Assembly (NCBI RefSeq): GCF_003952425.1
Contig: NZ_CP034449.1
Span: 7,242,001-7,306,000, forward strand
Reading direction: 5' to 3'
DNA: 64,000 nt
Source of the DNA: Mesorhizobium sp. M2A.F.Ca.ET.046.03.2.1
Lineage (GTDB): Bacteria > Pseudomonadota > Alphaproteobacteria > Rhizobiales > Rhizobiaceae
Positions 43,929 to 51,888 of this stretch are shown here, in pieces. Made by a program: the position numbers and the translations under genes. Within the stretch, counting starts at the first letter, position 1. Every line of letters starts with the position of its first letter. Under the pieces are notes generated by a model. The model made no database searches. It was not told the DNA's origin and saw nothing but the letters and a program-made list of their open reading frames with translations.

Positions 43929-44759
43929 CTAAAACAAAAACGCCGCCGTCGCCGGATCAGGTCCGGTGCGACCGTCGGCGGAATCCAGGCCACGGATGGT
44001 CTGCATATCGTCCTCGTCGAGCTCGAAACCGAAGACGTCGAAATTGCCGGCGATGCGCTCCTCATGGATCGACTTCGGGATGACGATCAGCCCTTCCTGC
44101 AAATGCCAGCGGATGATCACCTGCGCCACCGACTTGCCGTGCTTCTTCGCCAGGTTCTCCAGTGTCGGGTCGGAAAGCAGCCGGCCGCTACCCAGCGGGC
44201 TCCAGCTCTCGATATGGATGTTGTGCTTCTTGTGGAAATCGCGCTTGTCGCGCTGCTGGAAGCGCGGATGCAGCTCGATCTGGTTGACGACGGGCGTCAC
44301 GCCGGTCTCGCCGATGATGCGCTCCAGATGATCCTGGTTGAAGTTGGAGACGCCGACCGACTTGATGCGACCGGCCTGCTGCAGCTCGACCAGCGTCTTC
44401 CAGGCCTCGACATATTTGTTTTGGGTAGGCACCGGCCAATGGATCAGGAAAAGATCGATCCGGTCGATGCCGAGTTTTTGCATCGTGTCGTCGAAGGCGC
44501 GCAATGCCGCGTCGCGCTGATGCGCGCCGTTGCGCAGCTTGGAGGTGATGAAGAGCTCGTTCCTCGGCACGCCCGCCGCGCGGATCGCCTCGCCGACGCC
44601 TTCCTCGTTGCGGTAGCCCTCGGCGGTGTCGATCAGCCGGTAGCCGGCCTCGATCCCCCAGCGCACGACCTTGGCGGTGATGTCCGGATCGACCTGCCAC
44701 ACGCCGAGCCCGATCTGCGGGATGGTCGAGCCGTCGTTCAATGTCAGCTGTTCGGGCAT
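43929..44759 (-). CDS. Aldo/keto reductase, 2,5-diketo-D-gluconate reductase type
   Basis: The 276-residue enzyme has the AKR tetrad: Asp and Tyr in LIDTAEGYRNEEGVG, Lys in ITSKLRNG and His in LFLIHWPVP. The C-terminal NADPH-binding segment (VIPKSIHEERIAGNFDVFGF) is the signature of the DkgA/DkgB/AKR5 branch. It reduces ketoaldoses or aldehydes with NADPH. It lies between the two DUF559 units and is unrelated to them in function. No operon partner is seen. Confidence 0.92.
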   Translation of the reverse strand: MPEQLTLNDGSTIPQIGLGVWQVDPDITAKVVRWGIEAGYRLIDTAEGYRNEEGVGEAIRAAGVPRNELFITSKLRNGAHQRDAALRAFDDTMQKLGIDRIDLFLIHWPVPTQNKYVEAWKTLVELQQAGRIKSVGVSNFNQDHLERIIGETGVTPVVNQIELHPRFQQRDKRDFHKKHNIHIESWSPLGSGRLLSDPTLENLAKKHGKSVAQVIIRWHLQEGLIVIPKSIHEERIAGNFDVFGFELDEDDMQTIRGLDSADGRTGPDPATAAFLF

Positions 44760-44867
44760 GGGAGATTCCTTTTGGGAGGGAGCGTGGTGTACGGGACGGG
44801 TGGTGCCGACTATTTAGGCCGCGGGTTGAGGAATACCAGTCGCATAGAGAAGATGGCGCGACGCCGA

Positions 44868-44922
44868 AGCTGCCAATCTCCCCCTCGTGGGGGAGATGTC
44901 CGGCAGGACAGAGGGGGCGCCG
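44868..44922 (+). repeat. Family A repeat, copy A7 (left end of DUF559 unit 2)
   Basis: This plus copy is followed by the same GGCGCCGTAGAGTA flank as A5. Confidence 0.88.
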
Positions 44923-44965
44923 TAGAGTAGAAACGCAGGTGAACCTGCCTCGGTCTGATGCACCC

Positions 44966-45327
44966 ATGCCCATACACCAGTCCCACCTCGACATCGCGCC
45001 AACGCGAAATCGATGCGCAAAGTCATGACCGATGCTGAACTGAAGCTCTGAACGAGCTCCGTGGCCACCGGCTGATGGGCCTCGGCTTTCGCAGGCAGTT
45101 TCCGATCGCAGGCTACATCGTCGACTTCGCGTGTCCTCAGAAGAAGCTGATCGTGGAAGTGGATGGATCGCAGCATGCCGACAACGCCATTCCTGACGAG
45201 ACCAGAACCAGGCGCCTGGAGCAGGATGGCTGGATGGTCCTCCGGTTCTGGAACGACGACGTCATCCGAGACATCGAATGTCTGCCAGCATACTGTTATT
45301 GCCGCTGGGTTGGCTTGTCCGACTTGA
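44966..45327 (+). pseudogene. DUF559 endonuclease-domain protein, degraded paralogue
   Basis: The sequence aligns along its length with the gene at 43458, but the reading frame shifts three times. The first is before ATG 45013 (MRKVMTDAELKL), the second at AAGCTCTGAACGAG near 45050 where one G of TGG is missing, and the third at GACATCGAATGTCTG near 45281. The middle portion (RRQFPIAGYIVDFACPQKKL, VEVDGSQHAD, LEQDGWMVLRFWNDDVIRDI) is intact. Each break is a one-base loss. The element boundaries are still recognisable. Confidence 0.85.
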
Positions 45328-45342
45328 GATGCTGGCGGGACA

Positions 45343-45395
45343 GCGCCCCCCTCTGTCCTGCCGGACATCTCCCCCACGAGGGGGAGATTGGCAGC
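45343..45395 (-). repeat. Family A repeat, copy A8 (right end of DUF559 unit 2)
   Basis: This minus copy lies 15 bp after the pseudogene stop, the same spacing as in unit 1. Confidence 0.88.
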
Positions 45396-45434
45396 TTCGC
45401 CGCCGGCTTCACCCACAGCCGAGAAGGAGGAGCG

Positions 45435-46085
45435 CTACCCTCTCGCCCCGAACCGCAGCCCATCCATCAAGAGCTTCACCAGCCGTCCGGACCGCTCGCG
45501 CCAGTCGGGCGTATTGGGCGCGGAGTAGATGCCGCCGAGCGCATGCATGACATCGGAGGCGTCAACGTCGGCGCGGATTTTTCCCGCGGCGGCGGCGGCC
45601 TGGACCAGGCTTCGCATGGCGCCGGAGACGCGGCCCGACGTGTCGGAGAACAGCGTCGAATTGGCGGTGAGCAACAGGCGCAGGCTGGTGGCGAGGCCGC
45701 GCTTGGTGGCGATGTAGTCGACGAAGCGCTGCATCCAGAGCTCCAGCGCGACGTCGGCCGGATGCTCGTGGGCAAGTTCGTCAGCGGCGTGGCAGAGGCC
45801 TTCCACCTCGCGGCGGTAGACCACCTCGACCAGATGCTCGCGCGTCGGGAAATGGCGGTAGAGCGTGCCGATGCCGACCCCTGCCCGCTTGGCGATCTCC
45901 TCCAGCGAGGCGTCGACGCCGTCGCTGGCAAACATCTGCGCCGCCACCTCGACCAGCCTGTCGCGGTTGCGCTGCGCATCGGCGCGCAGCGGCTTTGGCG
46001 CCGGCGCATCGCGCGTCGCTTCAGCGATCATTTCGGGCTCGGGCACTTTTTTCTCCACCAACGCAATATTGGGGGGTTGAACCAT
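45435..46085 (-). CDS. TetR-family transcriptional regulator
   Basis: The 216-residue protein has an N-terminal HTH (RNRDRLVEVAAQMFASDGVD, then ASLEEIAKRAGVGIGTLYRH and FPTREHLVEVVY) and a helical ligand-binding domain. About 30 residues precede the HTH. A perfect 20-bp palindrome lies 24 bp upstream of the ATG and is a likely autoregulatory operator. It is divergent from the aldehyde oxidoreductase operon and probably represses it until an aromatic or aldehyde ligand binds. Confidence 0.88.
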   Translation of the reverse strand: MVQPPNIALVEKKVPEPEMIAEATRDAPAPKPLRADAQRNRDRLVEVAAQMFASDGVDASLEEIAKRAGVGIGTLYRHFPTREHLVEVVYRREVEGLCHAADELAHEHPADVALELWMQRFVDYIATKRGLATSLRLLLTANSTLFSDTSGRVSGAMRSLVQAAAAAGKIRADVDASDVMHALGGIYSAPNTPDWRERSGRLVKLLMDGLRFGARG

Positions 46086-46108
46086 GACTGGCCAGACCCC
46101 AGCTAAAT

Positions 46109-46128
46109 AAACGGAGGCTCCTCCGTTT
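46109..46128. promoter_or_regulatory. Candidate TetR operator
   Basis: AAACGGAGG (46109-46117), CT, then CCTCCGTTT (46120-46128) is a perfect inverted repeat directly before the TetR gene. Its size matches sites bound by TetR dimers. Confidence 0.65.
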
Positions 46129-46255
46129 TAGTGGAGTGCTTTTATCATATAACCAGGGGAAGCGTTATGTCACCTAGAGAAGGACGGAAAGCTTCGCCTG
46201 GCCGCTGGAGACAGGGGCATTCTTCGACGCCCGTGGTTGGCAAATCCGCTCGTGC

Positions 46256-46323
46256 GTTCGTCATCCCAGGGCGAAGCAAGGAGCGGAGCGACGCGGCGCA
46301 GACCCTGGGATCCATGCCATACC
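46256..46323 (+). repeat. Family B repeat, copy B1
   Basis: GGGCGAAGCAAGGAGCG and CAGACCCTGGGATCCATGCC form a ~65-bp element with CCCAGGG/CCCTGGG-type inverted ends. Copies B3 and B4 are at 50.4 and 50.6 kb. Confidence 0.7.
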
Positions 46324-46380
46324 CTGCGAGCGCGGCTACGGTGCAGAATTCTGGCCCGTCGCGTCCTTCGGCAAACGTCA

Positions 46381-46422
46381 CGGCATGGATCCTCGGGTCA
46401 AGCCCCAGGATGACGAACGCGA
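46381..46422 (-). repeat. Family B repeat, short inverted copy B2
   Basis: GGCATGGATCCTCGGGTCAAG and CCCAGGATGACGAACG mirror the ends of B1 but lack its middle. B1 and B2 fill most of the gap between the TetR gene and paoA. Confidence 0.6.
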
Positions 46423-46509
46423 AGGTCGCCTCCAAGCGACCCTTGCCCCTAACCCCCCAAGCCCCATTTCCATCCGCTCAAGCGTCCAGCAATCGGAGCC
46501 CGACGCCCC

Positions 46510-47010
46510 ATGAATGACCAAGTCACCATCAGTCCCACCACGCTTTCCGTCCATCTCACCATCAACGGCCGCGACCATACGCTGGAGACCGAGCCGCGCG
46601 TGACGCTGCTCGACGCGCTGCGCGACCGCCTCCACCTCACCGGCACCAAGAAAGGCTGCGACCAGGGCCAGTGCGGCGCCTGTACCGTCCATGTCGACGG
46701 CGAGCGCGTGCTCGCCTGCCTGACGTTGGCCGCCCAGGTCGAAGGCCGCGAGATCACCACCATCGAAGGCCTGGCCGACCAGGACGGCACGCTCAACGCC
46801 GTGCAGGCCGCCTTCCTCGAACAGGACGCCTTCCAGTGCGGCTATTGCACGCCGGGGCAGATCATGTCGGCGGTGGCCTGCATCCGCGAGGGCCATGCCG
46901 GTTCCGACGAGGAAATCCGCGAATACATGGCCGGCAATCTCTGCCGCTGCGGCGCCTATCCGAACATCGTCGCCGCCGTCCGCCAGGCCGCACAGGAGCT
47001 GCGCTCATGA
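46510..47010 (+). CDS. paoA: Aldehyde oxidoreductase/xanthine dehydrogenase-family [2Fe-2S] subunit
   Basis: The 166-residue protein has a plant-type ferredoxin motif (KGCDQGQCGACTVHVDGERV, with a fourth Cys in LACLT). A helical [2Fe-2S] domain follows (FQCGYCTPGQ ... AGNLCRCGAYPNI). It passes electrons from the molybdenum site to FAD. Unlike Escherichia coli PaoA no Tat leader is visible, so the enzyme may be cytoplasmic. It overlaps the FAD-subunit start (ATGA). The symbol is given by similarity of the three-gene set. Confidence 0.88.
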   Translation: MNDQVTISPTTLSVHLTINGRDHTLETEPRVTLLDALRDRLHLTGTKKGCDQGQCGACTVHVDGERVLACLTLAAQVEGREITTIEGLADQDGTLNAVQAAFLEQDAFQCGYCTPGQIMSAVACIREGHAGSDEEIREYMAGNLCRCGAYPNIVAAVRQAAQELRS

Positions 47011-47989
47011 GAGATTTTTCCTACTTCCGCGCCGACAGTATCGAGGCCGCCCGTAATGCGGCCGCCCTGCCCGGCGCGATGCTGCTTGCCGGCGGCACGA
47101 CGCTGATCGACCTTGCCAAATGCGGCGTCGCCGAACCTTCGACTGTGATCGACATCAGCCATATCGAAGGGCTCAACGCCATCGACGTGACCGCCGACCG
47201 CGCCGTCATCGGCGCGCTGGCCAGGATGAGCCATGTCGCCGACAACCCGCAAGTGAAGAGCCACTTCCCGGCCGTCTCGGAAGCGCTGTGGCAGGCCGCG
47301 TCGGCGCAGTTGCGCAACATGGCGACCATCGGCGGCAATCTGATGCAGCGCACGCGCTGCCCCTATTTCCGTGATCCAGCCAACTTCCCGGCCTGCAACA
47401 AGCGCGCGCCGGGCAGCGGCTGCTCGGCGATCGGCGGCGTGACGCGCGGCCATGCGGTACTTGGCGTGAGCGAAGCCTGCATCGCCACCTATCCGGGGGA
47501 TCTCGCGGTGGCGCTCGTCGCCTTCGACGCCGAGGTCGATCTCGGGGAACGCAAGCTCAAGGTCGAGGATTTCTTCCTTGCGCCGGGCGCCACCGCCGAG
47601 CAGGAGCACGACATCCGCCCCGGCGAGGTGATCAGGGCCATCGAAATCCCCGGCTCGGCCGCCGCCAGGCGCTCGACCTACATCAAGGTGCGCGACCGCC
47701 AGTCCTATGAATTCGCCGCGGCCAGCGCCGCCGTCGGGCTGGAGCTCGAAAGCGATGGCCGTACCGTGCGTGACATACGCGTGGCACTTGGCGGCGTCGC
47801 GACGAAGCCGTGGCGGGTCCGCCTGTCGAGGACGCGCTAAGGGGCAAGGCGCTCGACGAAGCGACCGTCCGCGAGGCGAGCGAGCTCGCCATGGAAGGCG
47901 CCGTCGACCATGGCGCCAACCACTACAAGATCGCATTGGCGCCGCGCGTCATCGCGCGCGCCATCCTCAAATTGGGAGAGACGGCATGA
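47007..47989 (+). pseudogene. paoB: Aldehyde oxidoreductase FAD subunit (PaoB-like), late frameshift
   Basis: The protein reads as a CoxM/PaoB FAD-binding subunit: LLAGGTTLIDLAKCG, RNMATIGGNLMQRTRCPYFR, and PACNKRAPGSGCSAIGG, whose cysteines bind the extra [4Fe-4S] cluster of PaoB. The frame stops at 47840. The true ending (VEDALRGKALDEATVREASE ... LAPRVIARAILKLGETA) continues in another frame to 47989 and overlaps paoC by ATGA. One missing C at 47818-47821 explains it. If real, the C-terminal ~55 residues are lost and the enzyme may not assemble. Confidence 0.85.
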
Positions 47990-50280
47990 CCGTTCATGAC
48001 ATGAAGCACGCCGCGTCGGACAGCGCGCGCCTCGAAGCGGTGGGCGGAAGGCTGTCGCGCGTCGACGGCCCGGCCAAGATCACGGGCGCGGCAAAGTACG
48101 CCTTCGAGCAGCAGCTCGAAGGGCTGACGCATGCCGTGCTGGTCGGCGCTACAATCGCCGCCGGCACGGTCTCGGCCATCGACAGCCGCGCGGCCGAGAC
48201 CGCGCCTGGCGTTCTCGCGGTGCTCACGCCCGACACGATCATGGAACTGAACGGCGCATCGGACTGGCTGGGCAACCCGCCGTCGCAGCCGACCTACAAC
48301 CCCCTCGCCCGCGAGGTCACCTATTCGGGCCAGCATATCGCGGCGGTGGTAGCCGAGAGCTTCGAGCAGGCGGTCGCAGCCGCGGCGCTGGTCAAGGTCT
48401 GGTATGACGAGACGCCGGCCATCGTCGATTTGAGCGACGGCAAGGCCGGCGACGGCATCCCGATCGACGCCATGACCAAGGAATGGGGCGATGCTGAAGC
48501 CGCCTTCGCCGCCGCGCCGGTGCGCATCTGCGCGGCCTACAACACGCCGCGCGAGTTCCAGGCGGCGATGGAGCCGCATGGGCTGATCGCGCGCTGGGAA
48601 GGCGACGAGCTGACCATCTGGGAGCCGAGCCAATGGCTTGACGGGATGGCGCGCACTTATGCCGAGTGGTTCGGCGTGCCGTTCGAGAATGTGCGGCTGG
48701 TCTCGCCCTATATCGGCGGCGGTTTCGGGTCGAAGGCGCTGGCGCTGGCACACAGCGCGGTGGCGGCGGCCGCAGCCAAGATGCTGGGGCGGCCGGTCAA
48801 GCTGGTGCTCAACCGCCCGCAGAATTTCACCTCCTATGGTGGCCGCGCCGCGACACGGCAGACGGTGGCGATCGGCGCCGATAGGGATGGCAGGATCCAG
48901 TCGATCGTGCATCGCGGCGTCAACGAAACCGCGGTCGACGGCATGTGGGTCGAGCCGCTCGGCTCCGTCACCTCGATCATGTATGCCACGCCGAATTTCT
49001 CGTCGAAGCAGAATGTGGTGCGGGTGAACACGGTGGTGCCGGGAGCAAAGCGCGCGCCGGGCGAGAACCCGAGCGCCTTCGGCATCGAATGCGCCATCGA
49101 CGAGCTGGCTCATGAGCTCGGCATCGATCCGCTGGAGATGCGGCTGATCAATTATGCCGAACAGGATCCACACGCGAAGAAGGCGTGGTCGACGCGCCAG
49201 TTGCGCGAGGCCTTTGCCGCCGGCGCCGAAGCCTTCGGCTGGGCGAAGCGCTCGGCGGCGCCACGCTCGATGCGCGACGGCCGTCAGCTCGTCGGCTGGG
49301 GCATGGCCGCCGGCACGTATCCGGTGCGGCGCGCGCATGGCGAGGCGGTGGTGAAGATCCTCGCCGACGGTTCGGTCGTGGTCGAAAGCTCCTCCATTGA
49401 CATGGGTCAGGGCACCTACACGATCCTGGCGCAAACGGCGGCCGAGACGCTCGGCGTTCCGGTGGAACGCGTGTCGGTGAAGCTCGGGGATTCCCACTTC
49501 GCCCGCGCGGGCGTCACCGGCGGCTCGCGCCTGGCGGGCGTCATGACCGGCGCCGTCTACAAGGCGGCCGGCCAGGCGCTGGACGAGCTCATCGGCCTGG
49601 CGCTCTCCGATCCGCGCTCGCCGTTCCAGAAGCTGCAGGCGAACACGCTGCAAGTGCGGGACGGCCGCATCGCCTCGCCGCGCGGCGAAGGACCGGAGCT
49701 GTCGATCGCCGAGTTCATGACTGCTGTCGGCCGTGAGCAGATCGAGGCCAAGGGCGATACGCTGCCAGCCAGCACGACAGCTGAGGAGCGCTACGCGAAC
49801 TACACGACCATCGCCAAGTCGATCCCGCACACAGAGGGCGACTGGTCGCGCCATTCCTGGTGCGCGCATTTCGTCGAGGTGCGGGTGGATGAGGATTTCG
49901 GCACGGTGCGCGTGTCGCGCGTGGTGTCGGCGCTGGATTCGGGCCGGCTCTACAATCCCAAGCTGGCGGAAAGCCAGTGGAAGGGCGGCATCATCATGGG
50001 TATCGGCCAGGCGCTGCTCGAGGAAGGCATCGTCGACCGCCGCCACGGCCGCATCGTCAACGGCAATTTCGCCGACTACATGCTGCCGACCAATGCCGAC
50101 ATTCCCGACATCCAGACGATCTCGGTCGGCATCCCCGACCCGCACTCCTCCGCCCTCGGCGGCAAGGGGGTTGGGGAACTGGCGATCGTGGGCATCGCGC
50201 CGGCGATTGCGAACGCGGTGTTCCACGCGACGGGGAAGCGGGTGCGGGATCTGCCGATTACGCTGGAGAAGTTGATTTAG
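47986..50280 (+). CDS. paoC: Aldehyde oxidoreductase molybdenum-binding subunit
   Basis: The 764-residue catalytic subunit belongs to the xanthine oxidase family. Motifs include SRVDGPAKITGAAKYAFE, the molybdopterin-loop region YIGGGFGSKALALAHSAVAA, and SSIDMGQGTYTILAQTAAET. The C-terminal GGKGVGELAI carries the catalytic Glu. With MCD-type Moco it would oxidise aldehydes to acids. No PaoD-like chaperone follows. ATG 47986 overlaps the paoB stop. A partial copy of its last 123 bp is stranded at 53352-53456. Confidence 0.9.
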   Translation: MTVHDMKHAASDSARLEAVGGRLSRVDGPAKITGAAKYAFEQQLEGLTHAVLVGATIAAGTVSAIDSRAAETAPGVLAVLTPDTIMELNGASDWLGNPPSQPTYNPLAREVTYSGQHIAAVVAESFEQAVAAAALVKVWYDETPAIVDLSDGKAGDGIPIDAMTKEWGDAEAAFAAAPVRICAAYNTPREFQAAMEPHGLIARWEGDELTIWEPSQWLDGMARTYAEWFGVPFENVRLVSPYIGGGFGSKALALAHSAVAAAAAKMLGRPVKLVLNRPQNFTSYGGRAATRQTVAIGADRDGRIQSIVHRGVNETAVDGMWVEPLGSVTSIMYATPNFSSKQNVVRVNTVVPGAKRAPGENPSAFGIECAIDELAHELGIDPLEMRLINYAEQDPHAKKAWSTRQLREAFAAGAEAFGWAKRSAAPRSMRDGRQLVGWGMAAGTYPVRRAHGEAVVKILADGSVVVESSSIDMGQGTYTILAQTAAETLGVPVERVSVKLGDSHFARAGVTGGSRLAGVMTGAVYKAAGQALDELIGLALSDPRSPFQKLQANTLQVRDGRIASPRGEGPELSIAEFMTAVGREQIEAKGDTLPASTTAEERYANYTTIAKSIPHTEGDWSRHSWCAHFVEVRVDEDFGTVRVSRVVSALDSGRLYNPKLAESQWKGGIIMGIGQALLEEGIVDRRHGRIVNGNFADYMLPTNADIPDIQTISVGIPDPHSSALGGKGVGELAIVGIAPAIANAVFHATGKRVRDLPITLEKLI

Positions 50281-50301
50281 GGGATCACCGTCGACGGAGC
50301 G

Positions 50302-50352
50302 CTTAATCTCCCCCCTGTGGCGGAGATGGCCGGCAGGCCAGAGGGGGGCGCC
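50302..50352 (+). repeat. Family A repeat, copy A9
   Basis: This slightly diverged plus copy (GGAGATGGCCGGCAGGCCAG) is the outer left arm of a nested inverted structure with B3, B4 and A10. Confidence 0.8.
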
Positions 50353-50360
50353 CTCTTTCA

Positions 50361-50430
50361 CTTCGTCATTCTAGGGCGAAGCAAGGAGCGAAGCGACGCG
50401 CGCAGACCCTAGAATCCATGCCGTGACGGT
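50361..50430 (+). repeat. Family B repeat, copy B3
   Basis: GTCATTCTAGGGCGAAGCAA ... CAGACCCTAGAATCCATGCC forms the inner left arm of the nested structure; its ends are themselves inverted (TTCTAGGG/CCCTAGAA). Confidence 0.8.
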
Positions 50431-50606
50431 TGAGAGCCACCACGGTCCAGAACGTTCATCGGCCAATCCCGTGAAGCAACTCGCACCCTTCTGGATTGGT
50501 CTTCTCGATCACCCGTGCCGTTGGCGCGACCGGCGCTTCAGCGATTTCTCTCAGTTGATGCTGCTGACGGCGACTATTCCGGACCGTTGCATTTCTTGAC
50601 CAAGGT

Positions 50607-50671
50607 ATCGGCATGGATTCTAGGGTCTGCGCGCGTCGCTTCGCTCCTTGCCTCGCCCTAGAATGACGAGG
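50607..50671 (-). repeat. Family B repeat, copy B4
   Basis: This inverse complement of B3 is the inner right arm. The ~175 bp between B3 and B4 (50431-50606) hold no ORF I can support. Confidence 0.8.
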
Positions 50672-50690
50672 CATAGGTCGGCGTTCCTTC

Positions 50691-50741
50691 GCGCCCCCCT
50701 CTGTCCTGCCGGACATCTCCCCCACAAGGGGGGAGATCGGC
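50691..50741 (-). repeat. Family A repeat, copy A10
   Basis: This outer right arm is followed by CGGCTTTCGCCAATC, the extension also seen at A1/A2, A3/A4 and A5. Confidence 0.85.
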
Positions 50742-50781
50742 CGTCGCCACGGCTTTCGCCAATCTCCGACGTCTGCCCTTC

Positions 50782-51792
50782 CTACCAATCCAGCCCGAAC
50801 ACCAGCTTGCCGAAATGCAGGCCGCCGGCGGCCATGTGGGTATAGGCCTCGGTCGCCTCGTTCTGTGAGAACACCTTGTCGACGACCGGCTCGATGCCGG
50901 CGGCGCCGATGGCCCGCGCCGCGTCCTTGAGGTCGGACACCGATCCGGTGTTGTTGCCCAGCACTTTCAGCGCCTTGATGATGATCGGCAGCAGATTGAC
51001 CGTCGCCTCGGCGCCGGTGACGAAGCCGATGGTGAACAGCGTTCCGCCGGGCGCGGTGGCGTTGACCGCGCGGGCGAAGGTGGCGGCGCCGCCGGTCTCG
51101 ACGACGAGGTCGGCGCCGAGGCCGTCGGTCAGCTCCAGCACCTTGCCGTCCCAGTCCGGCGTCGAGCGGTAATTGATCAGGTGATCGGCGCCCAGCGCCC
51201 TGGCCCGCTCCAGCTTCTCGTCCGAGGACGAGGTGATGATCACGGTGGCGCCGGCCGCCTTGGCGAGCTGCAGCGTGAAGATCGAGACGCCGCCGGTGCC
51301 GAGCAGCACGACCACCGAGCCCGGTCCGACATCAGCGGCGCGGAGCGCATTCCAGGCGGTAGTGCCGGCGATAGGCAGCGTCGAGGCCGCCTCGAAGGAG
51401 AGATGCGCCGGCACCGGCACGACCGAATTGGCCGGGAGCGCAACATATTCGGCGAGCGAACCCGGCAGCGAGATGCCGCGCATCTCCCTCATCTCGTAAG
51501 GCCGCGGCCGGCCGCCGATCCAGCGCGGCTTGGCATGGGCGACGACGCGGTCGCCAACGGCGAACCCCGTCACGCCCTCGCCGAGCGCGACGATCTCGCC
51601 GGCGCCGTCGGCGACGGGTATGAGCGGGAAAACCGGCCCGGGATAGTTGCCGCTCGCCACGGCGACGTCGACGAAATTCAGGCTCGCCGCGCGCTGGCGG
51701 ATCAGCACCTCGCCGCGCTGCGGTTCGGGCGTGGCGACGCTGGCGGCGCGGAAGGCGTCGAGCCTGGGCTGGGTGAGTTCGATGGCTTTCAT
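50782..51792 (-). CDS. Quinone oxidoreductase-like medium-chain dehydrogenase/reductase
   Basis: The 336-residue MDR protein has an N-terminal GroES-like domain (RQRAASLNFVDVAVASGNYP, ADGAGEIVALGEGVTGFAVG) and a Rossmann domain with VVLLGTGGVSIFTLQLAKAA (GxGxxS-type). The zinc-binding Cys residues of alcohol dehydrogenases are absent, fitting NADPH:quinone reductases of the zeta-crystallin/QOR class. ATG 51792 begins it. It is divergent from the LysR gene, which likely controls it. Confidence 0.9.
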   Translation of the reverse strand: MKAIELTQPRLDAFRAASVATPEPQRGEVLIRQRAASLNFVDVAVASGNYPGPVFPLIPVADGAGEIVALGEGVTGFAVGDRVVAHAKPRWIGGRPRPYEMREMRGISLPGSLAEYVALPANSVVPVPAHLSFEAASTLPIAGTTAWNALRAADVGPGSVVVLLGTGGVSIFTLQLAKAAGATVIITSSSDEKLERARALGADHLINYRSTPDWDGKVLELTDGLGADLVVETGGAATFARAVNATAPGGTLFTIGFVTGAEATVNLLPIIIKALKVLGNNTGSVSDLKDAARAIGAAGIEPVVDKVFSQNEATEAYTHMAAGGLHFGKLVFGLDW

Positions 51793-51865
51793 GGGTTCAC
51801 TCCGTGGGGCCGATTGACGGTTGAGTGAAGCTATCTGCTGCGCTATGCCTCGATAATTGTCGTCT

Positions 51866-51886
51866 TTTGCATTTGAGTATTGCAAA
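51866..51886. promoter_or_regulatory. Candidate LysR-type operator
   Basis: TTTGCA (51866-51871), nine bases, TGCAAA (51881-51886) is a perfect inverted repeat ending 2 bp before the ATG of the LysR gene. It lies in the divergent promoter region shared with the quinone oxidoreductase. Confidence 0.6.
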
Positions 51887-51888
51887 TC

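Noticed and set aside
43929..44759. The aldo/keto reductase as cargo of a composite DUF559 transposon
   Set aside because: Each DUF559 unit is complete by itself with its own pair of repeats; the reductase lies between units and reads on the opposite strand as an ordinary gene.
47923..50361. 812-codon frame antisense to paoC
   Set aside because: It is antisense shadow; composition is Arg/His-rich without motifs, while paoC has full catalytic motifs.
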